A DNA stretch of 64,000 nucleotides from Piromyces finnis (lineage: Eukaryota > Neocallimastigomycota > Neocallimastigomycetes > Neocallimastigales > Neocallimastigaceae), in the NCBI GenBank assembly GCA_002104945.1, contig MCFH01000001.1:1391001-1455000 (forward strand), written 5' to 3'. Both the position numbers and the translations under genes were made by a program. The notes beneath the pieces are model-generated. The model made no database searches. It was not told the origin of the DNA and saw nothing but the letters and a program-made list of their open reading frames with translations. Positions 26,374 to 38,900 of the stretch are shown here, piece after piece; position 1 is the stretch's first letter, and each line of letters starts with the position of its first letter.

Positions 26374-29300
26374 TTATTTTGGTTGACTGTTGATTGAATA
26401 TCTATTGCTAGTTGAATATGGATTATTCATTGATTGTTTCATTCTTTCTAAACGTTCTTTTAATCCAGCAACAGTTACAGATGATGAAGATCCAGAGTTA
26501 TTATTTGGTAATGGCAATGAAGAGTTTGCAGATGAATGTGGTATTGCAGTAGAGCTTCCTCCACTAAGTTGGGAAGAATATCTTACATTTTGTGTACCAG
26601 AGTTTACACCATTCTATTTAAAATTTAAATAAGAATAAAAAATAAAATTATATTAATGCTATTGTTCTAAAATAAATATATTCATTAATAAAAAAAAAAA
26701 TATAACAATTTAAATAAACCTCATTTTTATATCCAAACATTTGTTGTAATTTTAGTAGTTTTTGCTTATATGTTTCAGTTGTATCATCTATAATTTAAAT
26801 TAAATATTTTTATAATATTTTTAAATAATTATTAAAAGAAACATAATGTTTTTATTTATTTATTTATTTAAAATTTTAATTTAATACCTGAAAATCTGGT
26901 GCTTGTCATACTTAATCTATTATTTGATAAATCATTGTGTGAAAATGTTGGTATTGAAGATTGACTTTCATTTGATGATTCTGAGAGAGTAGTTAATCCA
27001 CGACGTACTAATGTTCTAATTAATGAACTTGAATTATTTATTCTCTCGTCTATTTTATTTTTAGCCTCTGGATAGGCTTGTTGAATTTGATATATTTCTT
27101 TGATTGTAGGTTTTATTTGATCACCTCTTTGCATTTTTTCAAACAAGAAATCCAATCTATGATCTAATTCATCTCCATTATTACAATTTCCTAATTCCTT
27201 ATTACTAGGCATATTACTGCTATTACCACTATTTATACTATTAATTGTATTAGTACTTCCAATACTATTATTACTATTACTTTGGGACATACTCAAATGT
27301 TGGGAATATCTTGGCTGTGAACTTACTGGAGACGAACTAGCTGAGCTTGGATTAGATGTACTTTGACTTTGTAAGGCATTTCTCTTTTTCTGTGATTGAA
27401 CCATGTGCGATACATAAGAATATACGTAACTTCTTTGTGGATCATTAATTAAATCAAAATTTTCAAAAATTTTATCACCTAATGATGATGTTAATTCAGA
27501 TAAAATTGTTTTAATAGTTCTTAATGGCATATCACCAACAGGGAAATTTTCTGAAGCTCTTTTTTTCCATTCTGATGGAGGAGTAGCAATAAAAAGATTA
27601 TTTATATCTAATAATAATTGATTAACTTCTAAAGTATGTGTTTCTAACATTTTATGAATTACTTTTGTCATTTTCCATAAACATTTCATAACCAACTCAG
27701 TAAACTTTGCTTGCAACATAATTTTTTCATTACTCTCATTAGTCATTGATACTAAAATTGCAGATGATTTTTCTAAAAGCAATAAAAGAGCACTAAATGA
27801 AATGTTTCTATTACTATTATCTAAAATTCTAACCATCAAAATATTTAATGCACGAACTAACTGAGATCCTGCTTCTGATTTAGTTAAATTATGATCAAGC
27901 ATTCCTTTTAACACTTCTTCAAATAATGGGTATAATGAATCTTTTTCAATTATTTTAGAAAGTTCAACATTTGAGAAAATTAAAACCAAAACATTAATTA
28001 AATGCTTACATAACCTTACTAATCCTGGTGCATTGATATTATCTGAACTAAATACTAATTTCATTTGAAATGTTATAGCATTAATGGTTTGATTGATATG
28101 TGGAATTACAATTTCAGGATGGTTTCTTAAAATAGGATCTAACTGTTTCAAAGCATCAACGCTTTCTGTAGATACACCACTCATAATTTGTGTAGTTATG
28201 AAATCCATCATATAATCTTTTTGCATACCATTAGATGAATAATCATAAAGAGATCTTCGATTTCCATATCCAAATCCATTATTTGGTATTGGGCCATTTA
28301 CATTTGAATTCATTATTGGACTTTCATTTTCCATTGCCATTGGCGATACACCATCATTCATATTATTATTTAAAGAGTAATTAACTGGATTTGATAATTG
28401 AGGTAAATTTAGCTTATCAATATCCAAGCTAAATTCCTTTTTAACCTGATTATCTTGGTATGCCCTCTGTACATTATCATTAGATGGTACATCCACATCC
28501 ATTGGTGTAGGTGATTGACCCATCATATTTTGCTGAATTCTCCTATTTTGATCCATGCTATCATTTATCATATTTCCATTCATTTGATTTACATCATTAA
28601 TCATTGGTTTATTTTGATACATAGAATAAGAAGGTAATCTTTTTAACTTTTCATCTATAAGTTGTCTATTTCTTTCTGGAATATTACTAATATATTTAAA
28701 TACATTATCACCAACTTGCTTATAAGCTTCCACTATTGTATTTAACGCTTCATTTCTAACATTTGGATCTCTATCAGAAATTTGATTTGCTATTATTAAG
28801 AGTGCTTTATTTGGATGGCATACACTTAATCCATTTCTTTGTATCAAACAACCTAATTCATTTAAGCATTCTACTCTTACTCGTGAATTTTTTGACTTTA
28901 AACCCTCGCATATATAAATGAATGTACGGCTTGCCGGATATATACGACAAAGTTGTTTTATTAAAGTTTTTATTCTTTGTCTAATGGTTTCTTTGCTATC
29001 ACCAATCTTTTAATTATTATTTTTATTATAATTAATTATTAAAATATCTATATTTATTTCATAATAAAATATATATAATTTAGTATATTTCAATTGTAAT
29101 GTTACCTTGTTAATTAATGATGGCAAAAAACATGAAGCTTCATATTCAGATAAATAATAACCATTCTCATCCAAAACAATAAATAAGGCATCAAGTAAGT
29201 CTAAGCATTTAATTAAAATTGTTGTGTTAGTATCACAAAATCTTAATGTTAAATACTTTAAAATTAAATCAGTAACTGATATGAATCTTAAACAATTTTC

Positions 29301-31107
29301 TTCCCATGATATTCCCCATTTTTGAGATACATATTGACGATCAGCTAGACATGAATATAGCATATTTAATGAATTTAAGTAATCTTTTTCTTTATAATGA
29401 GAATTGCTAAATAATAGATTTCTAATATCTAAACTAAAATGATTTTCACATTGTTCTGATAAAAATAAAATTAAATCTTGTTTTGAACTATCTAAATTCC
29501 ATTTTGTTAATCCTCTATCTTTTTCTGCGCGAATTTCCTTTGCTCTATTATCCATTGTTAAAATTGGCGGTTGAGATGATGATTCTGTTATTGCAGCATG
29601 TTTTGAATTTATTGGTGGCGCTATTTGAGATCTTCTTTTATTGGAACCAGCAAGTCTTGCTTTACTTAAACCAGGGATTTCCTTTACGGTTGGTGTAGTT
29701 TGTTTTGGGGGTGATACAACAGTGCTACCAGGACGAATTGACTCAAGTAACGGTAATACAACAGATGAAGAGCCTTTTACATGTGAACAAGCTTTCTTAA
29801 TTGCATCAACACTTAACCCATTTGCAATATAAGTAAATGAGCTCTGAGCTGCTCTACGTACTTCATTATTTTTATCCATTAAATATAAAATATTTACATG
29901 AATAATAAGATTTAAATCTGGTAATGGTTTACCATTACTAGATAAATCATTTAAGGTATCATTCAACCACTTGGACATTTCTTTTCTAAATAAAGGTTGA
30001 TCATTTGTCATTATTTCTGAAATTGTTTGTATTAAAGTATCTATAGGCATAATAGTCATTGTTGAATTTAATGCATTTAATACAGCATTACGAGTTTGAA
30101 CTTTATTATCACCAAACAATGGAATAATAGAATTAATCATCAATTTTGAATTATTGATAAAAGGCTGACCAACAGCAGTTACTAATAATGAATACAAATC
30201 AATTGCTTTTACAACTAGATTTTTATTCGAGTCATTAAATCTATGAACCAAAGCAACAGGTAATTCACCTAAATTTGGTTTAATATGTTTATTTGCATTA
30301 TTAATTAACTCTTCAATTTCATCTAATGCTTCTTTTCTTGACCTCCAATTTGAATCTCCAAGTTTCTTTTATATACAAAATAGATAGATAAAAATTTTAT
30401 TTCATATTAATAATTATAACATTTTGTAATTTTTTTTTTTTTTTTTTTTTTACAATATTTACATTAATTAAAGCCTCATTTAATTGTTCACTAATGTCGA
30501 CTTTCTGAATTACAGGTTTTTGTGATACTACATTGTCTTGATTCATTGGAATTGATTTCTGACTTGACTATATATAAAATATATATATATATTAATACTA
30601 CTAAATTAAATAATAACTTCTTAATCTTATAAATAATATATTAATGAAATATAAGTATTTATATTTATATATATATATATATATATATGAAAATTACTCC
30701 TTGAACTCTTGTTGGAGTTGGAGGATTGCGTTTTCCTGCTTTTTCAAATTCAGCATCAATTGTAGAAAGGAGGGAAGGATTTAAATCTTCAATAAAACTT
30801 CTAATATCTAAAATTCATAATTTTTTAAGTATTGTTAATTATAAATAATATGTAAAAGCTCGCAGAAAAACCTATTTAATAATTATATAATAATTACCTG
30901 GACCACAAAACATTCTTAATGTTGAAATTACAGCAATTGCATTCTTTCTACATGCTGGAGCTGAATGATTAAAACCAATTTTTAAAATATTTATTAATTC
31001 AGTAACATCTACACCTTTGTGTCCAAAATCAAGTAAATTAGAATTAATCCATAAAAATGCATCAGCTATAGTTTTTGGATTATTTGTTTCTTTTAACGTT
31101 TCATACA

Positions 31108-31155
<48 letters not shown>

Positions 31156-32013
31156 ATATTTAACATTTATATTTATATAAAATTAAATTTAATATTTTAT
31201 AATTACTATATTTTAAAACTGTTTGAAATCCAATGGCTTCAATATATGATTCTAAACATTCTCCAGCTATCTTCTTTATTTTTAAATCGCTAATTTTTTC
31301 AGTAATTTCTAATAATTTGTAGATATACATATTTATATATTTAATATATTAGGTTTTTTTTCTTCTGCTTTATTTTGTTTTATTTAAAATAATAAAAGCT
31401 AATAATTACTTGGGATTGATATAGCTGCAATTGGTTCATTAAAACTTGATGCTGATGAAATATGCTTAAATACATTATACATTCTTGTATTAACCTTTTT
31501 AAAAATGGTATGTATTATTATTACTTGGATGTTTTAAAATGGTATAATTTAATATATATTAATTATTTACTTGAAAGTTGCTTTCTTTCCAACCAGGCCT
31601 AACAGATAGTAATTTTGTTATCATTTCCGCATTAATTTCTGAAGGATCTTTTTCTTTTATTACATTTAATAATGAATCCATTGCTTAAATTTTTTATATA
31701 ATATAATGCATTTATATTTAATAATGTTTTATTTGATTTTTAATAGATATTTAATTTAAATTATACCTGCTAAACGAACTTTCCAGACTTTAGCTTGTAA
31801 ATCTTCTATAGTAGATTCTCCGAATAAAACCTTTGCTTGTTGTTCTGCTTCTTCTTCTGACATTATTGGAGTTTCGATTGACATACTTACATCATTATCA
31901 ATAGCCATATCACTTGATTTTTGGACAGAAGGTTTAATACTCATTGAACCTGATATTTTTGTAGAATTTGCTATTTTTTTCTTCAAGCCTGGTTTTGAAT
32001 TCTGATAAAAAAA

Positions 32014-32064
<51 letters not shown>

Positions 32065-32104
32065 GTTTATTATTATTATTATGTTTATTATTATTATTAT
32101 TATG

Positions 32105-32157
<53 letters not shown>

Positions 32158-32321
32158 GTCTATTATTATGTTTATTATCTATCAATTAAACAATTAAACG
32201 ATTTATTAAAATATATCTACTTACAGAATTTACTGGTTTCCCAAATTTCGAAGCACCATTTCCACCTTTAATTGTAACTGGTTGTGTTGTTTGGGTCTAT
32301 TATTATTTTATTATTGTTGTT

Positions 32322-32365
<44 letters not shown>

Positions 32366-35017
32366 TTCAAAAAAAAAAAAAATACCTTTGCTTTTGGTTT
32401 CTTTACTCCTTTTACTGATTTGATTTCGGCTTTTTCATAAAATTCCCTTACTTTTCCTTCCCTTGATTTTTCGACTTGTTCCATATATACCTGCATTGGC
32501 TTTTCACCAACTAATTTCATCAACGTACCTAAACCCTCGGCTGCACAATCACGAACATTACTATTACCATCAGATAAAGTCTATAATAAATCATATTAGG
32601 AATTGATATTTGTTTAAAGTTATTATATAAATTATTCATATATTATCATATTGTTTATTACTTTTAATAATCCCTCAGACAATATCTTTATTTGGTCTCT
32701 TTGAGGAATATTTTTTCCAGTTTTCAAGCAACGAATTAACCATTTAATACTTTCAGCTTTCACATTAGGATTTTTATTTTTCATTTTTTCTACAACTATT
32801 TCTGATATATCAGGAATTGTACACTAAAATATAAATGTCTCAATAAATGAGTTTAAATTTTTAATATAATTTAAAAGATTAGCTTACGCATATATATACT
32901 GCATCCAAAGCATTTGAAATTGCATCTATAACCGATTGTTTTTTTTCTTTTAATTTTTCTAATAATGGGTCCATAACCTATAAATTATTTTTAATAATGT
33001 TATTATTTTTCGTGTTAAAAAAATGAATAAACATATTATTTATTTTTATATATTTTCAATTATTTATCATATTTCAACATTCATTACCATATTTTTATAA
33101 GATGAAAATGAATTTCTTAAACCTTTAGCAATTTTTTCAATGCAGTTAGCAGCTAGCGTTACACATAATATATTTGGATCTGTCATACGCTTTTTAAAAT
33201 GTTAAATAATAATTAAAATTAACAAATAATAATTGAATTTGTGAAAATAATATTTACCATTAATATATTCTAAAACTATAAACCATAATTATGTATATTT
33301 AAAAAAAAAAAAAATAAATAAAATTAATTTACTTTAGATAAAGTTGACACTAATTCACCATATTTTCCTTCTTCATATTTTGGTGGACTTAATACATTCG
33401 ATAATTCTTCTAAGACAGCTTTTCTTTCCTTCCACTTAGTAGATTTCTTTATATAGTAATATTTATTATTATAATCAGTATATTTATTAATATATAAAAA
33501 AATTATATTAATTATAACCATTAATATTATATTACAATTGTATCATAGAACCCTTTTGGGATTTTATCTAAAACATTAACAGGGTCTTGAATATCATATA
33601 AATCAATTGGATCATCTTCCATATCATCACTATCTATATTATCTCCATCTATAATTTATATAGATATTACATAATATTAATTAAATAAATAAATTTCATT
33701 ATGTTAGCAAATTATTGATTTTACCAGCCATATCAACATCCATTTCTTGTTCTTGCGCTTCTTGTTGTGAGCGAAGTAAACGTTTTTGAGTTTTAGTTCC
33801 TACATTTTTACATTTTTCAAATTTTTCATGTAATTCTTTTACTTGAATTGGTTTTAATGGTTCTATAAATGAATTTATTCCTGGACCTATCCATTCATAA
33901 ATTTCTGTTGTCAATGCGAATGCCTATATTAAATAATAATTTTATTTTTATTCATTTAAAATAAATTCAAAAAGTAGTAAGAATATATATATATATAATA
34001 AAACACTATTTAATTTAATATATATTTAAAATATTAAATTCAAAACTACCTCTTCTCTAACTTTTTTATCAGAATGACCAAATATTTTTGGAATAATTTT
34101 TAGAATTGGTGCAATATTACAATTTTTAGTACCATAACATCTATTTTTATTTATATTATTAATAAAATTCAATATTTTATTAACCTTTAATAATATCCAA
34201 TATTTTATAAAGTCATACAACAAAATATTAAGTCATACTCTATTGCTTCTCTTAATGCTGAAATATTGGCTGCAACAACTTTTGGTGTTCTATGGTTTAT
34301 TTGAGGAATTATTTTTTCCTTTTATAAAATAAAATTCAATATGATTTATTACAATATATTTATAAAAAGAATAATTTATATTTACAATAACAGGGTCTGG
34401 AACATCAATTTCCATATATAATAATAATATTTCTATTCCTTTCATTCGTGCATCAGTTCTTGTTGAAGCAAGTACCTTTTCACAAATTACAGGAACAACA
34501 GTTCCTCTTGTTCTTTTAAATTGAAATTAAAATTATAATTATATTTAATTTTTATCATATATTATATTACATTATATATAAAAAATAATAATAAAGTTTC
34601 CAATTTAAAAATAGCAATATTTTAATTACTTTGTTGCAATTTCTTCGGGCGCATTTTCTAAATATGACTGTAAAGTGCCAAGTGCTGCTATTTGAGCAGG
34701 TAAATTAGAATCGCTTACCATTTTTTTAAAAAATGAAGTATAGTTTGAGAATTCATTTGAATCTTTAGGACATGTTTTGAATAATTTTGACATGTCTTCA
34801 CATGCTGAAACTCTTACTTTCCATAACTACAAAGAAAAATAAATGCATATTTTTAAAATATTGTATTAACATTAAATTATTTTATAAATACATTAATTTA
34901 TTAAAATCTTAAAATAAATTTCTTAATGTTTTAATATTTTTTATATTATAATTAACATACTTTATGAACAATTCTTTCTGTGATTGGAAGAGAAGAATAG
35001 TCTTCCTCATCTGCCAT
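26374..35017 (-). CDS. CKAP5: XMAP215/CKAP5-family microtubule polymerase with five TOG domains
   Basis: Binds tubulin through TOG domains and speeds microtubule growth at spindle and cytoplasmic plus ends. Twenty-five exons: 35017-34961, 34826-34630, 34512-34386, 34318-34239, 34140-34050, 33923-33725, 33648-33536, 33446-33333, 33269-33258, 33189-33088, 32977-32888, 32823-32662, 32580-32386, 32296-32225, 32001-31767, 31683-31571, 31494-31410, 31308-31207, 31107-30898, 30807-30698, 30567-30463, 30365-29106, 29006-26888, 26787-26720, 26613-26374. Total 2,085 residues, close to human CKAP5 (2,032). TOG1 ~1-250 (LWKVRVSACE, TTEIYEWIG), TOG2 ~290-510, TOG3 ~600-820 (GWKESNFQ), TOG4 ~860-1075 (LGDSNWRSRKEAL), TOG5 ~1165-1420. 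The C-terminus has the TACC-binding-type helices (LDHRLDFLFEKM, SSLIRTLVRRGL) and the closing LKERLERMKQS seen in animal CKAP5. Yeast Stu2 and Alp14 have two TOGs. Start: first ATG, giving MADEEDYSSLP. Confidence 0.93.
31110..31154 (-). repeat. 45-bp poly-A (poly-U in the transcript) at a CKAP5 3' splice site
   Basis: On the coding strand this is an unbroken T tract that ends almost at the AG acceptor of exon 19 (exon start 31107). It is therefore an extreme polypyrimidine tract. Confidence 0.8.
32018..32172. repeat. (ATT/AAT)n microsatellite inside CKAP5 intron 14
   Basis: ATT repeats, broken at intervals by GTTT, fill most of the intron between exons 14 and 15. The repeat reads open in several frames and yields false poly-Asn and poly-Leu ORFs. 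Confidence 0.85.
33258..33269 (-). other. 12-nt microexon of CKAP5 (codes N-I-L-M)
   Basis: Flanked by an AG acceptor and a GTAAAT donor, phase 0 on both sides. Its four residues fill the spot in TOG2 where the human protein has a short loop between the helices YGDLVKAL and VMLVALAA. Without it the frame is kept, so skipping is possible. Confidence 0.65.
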
Positions 35018-35987
35018 TTTTCCTTTTAATATATTTTTTAATTAATTATTGTATTTAGTGTATATTTATATTTAAATAAAATAGTATTCTAAATGTTGAT
35101 GAAATGTCAAACTTATATATTAAAAAAAAAAAAAAAAAAAGTTATTGGTATATTTTGGTTGTTTCATCTATGATTAGATCTTATTAATAATAATAATAAT
35201 TTAAAAATTACTTTAATGATTTAACTTAATTGAATTTTGGTAAGATGTTTTGTTTTTATTATAATTAAATCATTTATGATTTTTATTTTCTAATATGAAT
35301 GTATTTCTTATTATCCCTTATAATTCAATGTAAATTTATAAATATTTTCTATAGGCAAAAATTTAAGGTATTTATTTTATAAATAAATAAAAATATATAA
35401 AATAAAATACTGAAAAAAAAAAAGAAGAAAATGATATATTGGTTTTAAAGATTAAATATTCAATTTAAAACAAAATTAGTTAAAATGAAATCTTTCCTAA
35501 ATTTTAACTATTTATTCTATAATTTTAAAATTTATTGTTAATATCTATAAAATAATTAAAAATATTATTTTCTTTTTTAAAATTTTATTTTTAAAAAAAA
35601 AAAATCTCAATTATATTTTTTTATTTTTTTTATATTCATAATATATAATAATATATATATTTAATTAATATATATATATAAATTTAATTTATTCATAAAT
35701 TAATTTTTTAAGAAGATATTTTATTTTTGAAATTTTTATTTTTTTATTTCTTTGTATATAATTATCTATTATAAATGTATTATGGAAAAAACATTATTAT
35801 GATAGTTTTTATTATCTTATATAATTGTTATTATAATTATAATTACTGGAAAAGTAAAAAATTATAAAATATTTAAAATCATCTTTTATTTTTAAAAACA
35901 TATTTCTTTAAGTAGCTAATTAAACTAATTAATTCACATTTTAATTATATATTAACTATTTGATTTTTCTTTAAAATCTAATTCATA
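35018..35987. other. Intergenic region between CKAP5 start and RhoGEF end
   Basis: AT-rich, with poly-A at 35121-35140. It must hold the CKAP5 promoter (leftward) and the 3' end of the RhoGEF gene. No motif is recognised. Confidence 0.55.
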
Positions 35988-38900
35988 TTAAGAATTCATT
36001 ATATATTCATTTGCAGATAAAAATGAACTGTTTCTTTTAATATTCACGGAAAACCGCTTTCCTAAAAACATATTCTTTTGCTTTCCATCAATATCCAATG
36101 ATGCTGTTGATAATTTTCTACTATGAGTGCCTACACTTGAAAATCTTCTTCCTGATGATTTTTCAAATAATGATGAAAAGAATTTCTTTTTTGTAGTACT
36201 TGCAACAGATTCAAATGAAGAATCTGAAATAGTAATACTTCCAGTATCGTCCTTTAATAAAATTGCTGGTTGATTTTTACTCATATATAAAGAGAGACAA
36301 AAACTTAATTTAAGTAATCCTATATTTTCAAGCCAATTTTTTTTATCAGTTCGTGATTTAGCTTTTAAAATATAAACATTATGCTGATTATATATTATTT
36401 TAATAATATTATCAAGATCTATATAAATATGAATACCATGATTAGTATATATTACTGAATATACAATATTTTTATATATTATTATCTCATTAATCTAAAT
36501 AATTACCAGATTCTGCTGTTTCGAAACAGTCAATAATATTACAACATTCATATGTAATTGGTGGAATACATAATATAGGAATATTCTTTCTCATTTTTAC
36601 AATCAAGATAAAATCAGTAAATGTATATGCTACAACTTCATTATTATGTCCATTTTTATCAATTAGTTGGAATTCTTGAATATTATATAATTTTCTTTTA
36701 TCACAAAATATATTAAATTTCTGTTATATTAAAAATATAATGTTTAATATTTAATAACAATAATATTAATACAAGAAATATCACAATTGCTTAATACATA
36801 CATAAAATACATTATTCCATTCAAGAATTTTTTCCAATTTTATGACTTTTTGTTTTGAATCCATTTCACCAACAGCTGTATTAACTTTTTTAGTTTCTTC
36901 ATCTATTTGAGATAAAAATGTGTTTATTGGATGTAATGGATAATTAATATATCCAGAAAGTCTTTTAAACAAAATTGAATATCTTGTAATTCTATGCATA
37001 GGTCTTTTTTAAGTAGATATATAAATTAAAAATTATAAAAATATAAGTATAAATAAATTATCATAATATTTATTTTATTAAATCATTATTTTTTATAAAT
37101 TTCTATAAGTAATTACTCTATTAATAAGTCTTTTAAGGTTAGTTTATCAAGGGCAACTTTGTTATTATTTTCACATTCAGTAATAAATTTTTTTGTTTTT
37201 GGATCTTCATTATATAAATTTAATAAGTATTCATCTCCAATTGCTCTATTTGAACAATAAACACAATATTCAGTTGAAATTTTTGGGAGCTTAAATAAAA
37301 AATTAAATAATAATAATAATAATTTTATTAATAAATATAATAATATTTTGCTTAATAATTTAATAAACTAAATAATTTTAAATTTCTTCACATTGTCAGT
37401 ATATATTTTAACTAATTCTTCTTCAAGTTCCATAACATCATCCATTTTTCTCCATAAATCATTAAGAGATTTAACCTATCATAATAATTATTTTTTTATT
37501 AATAAAAAAACAATTCTTTATATATATTATTTATATTAATATTATTTATTATATATACCATATTTTTATGTAACTCCAATATTTGTTTTATATTTACAAA
37601 TATTTTTTCAATATCTTCTTGTGAAAATATCTTTGATTCTATCATTGGCTCAATAAAAAACTTATAATAGTTAAATTAATGGTTATTTATAATATATTTT
37701 ATATATTTTAATTGAACAAATGATTAATATTATTTGTTATATCTACCACTCGTAATTGGAAAAGTTTTTGAAAGTAGTTTTCTTCCGTTTCATGTATTTC
37801 GTTAGCAACATTTAATCTTTTTTCAAAATTATACTTATTATCCTATATTTAATAAATTTCATTTTTATTATTATTATTGGCATTAGAAGTAGTAGTAGTA
37901 TATTAAGTATTAATATCAATATTATTAGTTTTATTTATTAATAACTTATGTTAGATATATACTCTATTGTTTCCTTTGCTTATATTTTTTAATATAAACT
38001 TGACTTTTTCATAATCGACATTTTTTAATGGACTTTCGGAATACATTAATTCTTTATTATTAATAAAAAAAAAATAATATTAATTAAATAAATATAATAA
38101 ATAATAAAAACTATTTTTATAACTACCAATTAAATTATTGTTTTTTGACAAATAATTCAAAGAATAATCATTATATAACCCTTTTATCTTCAAATTGTTT
38201 AATAGCATAATGATAACTTCACTTGTAGTATTGGATTCTTGAATTTTTATTTTTGTTTCAATAATTTTTCCCCCTTCATTAAATTCCACGAAAATTTCTT
38301 TTGATAATGAATCCTCAAGTTTCTAATAAAATTAAATTTCGAAAACATGTAAATATATATTAAATATTTAATATTATTATATTAATACATAATTCAATAT
38401 GTTGTACATTTTTTTCTATTAATTCATGTTTTTCTTTTAATTTTGCTTCAAATTTTTCAAGATAAATTCGATTATTGTTTAATTCAACTGTTAATACCGC
38501 CACTTTATTCATTGACTGCTCTAATAATATATTTGAATTTTGATTTGATGAATTATTACTACTATTAAATGATAATTCTATTACTTTCTTAGCACCTTCT
38601 TGTATTGATTTTTCTAATTTAATTTCAGTATTAATTGCTGCTATTCTTTCTTTAATTTTTGCAATTATTTCATCTTCATTTTCTCCCTATTTATATCATA
38701 TTAATTTTTATTAATTTATTTATATTAATATTATATTATTTTATTAAAATATTAAATAACTTATTACATCATATTGGTCATATATTGATTTTTTATTATC
38801 TACACAATCAAACTTAATCAGTTTTCTACAACATTTATGAACAATCATATTGCATTCTAATAATATATTGTTATTTTTATATGAAAATAATAATAAATTA

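Noticed and set aside
31934-32189. Poly-Asn and poly-Leu ORFs on both strands
   Set aside because: They are readings of the ATT microsatellite in CKAP5 intron 14, and the joined CKAP5 frame skips them.
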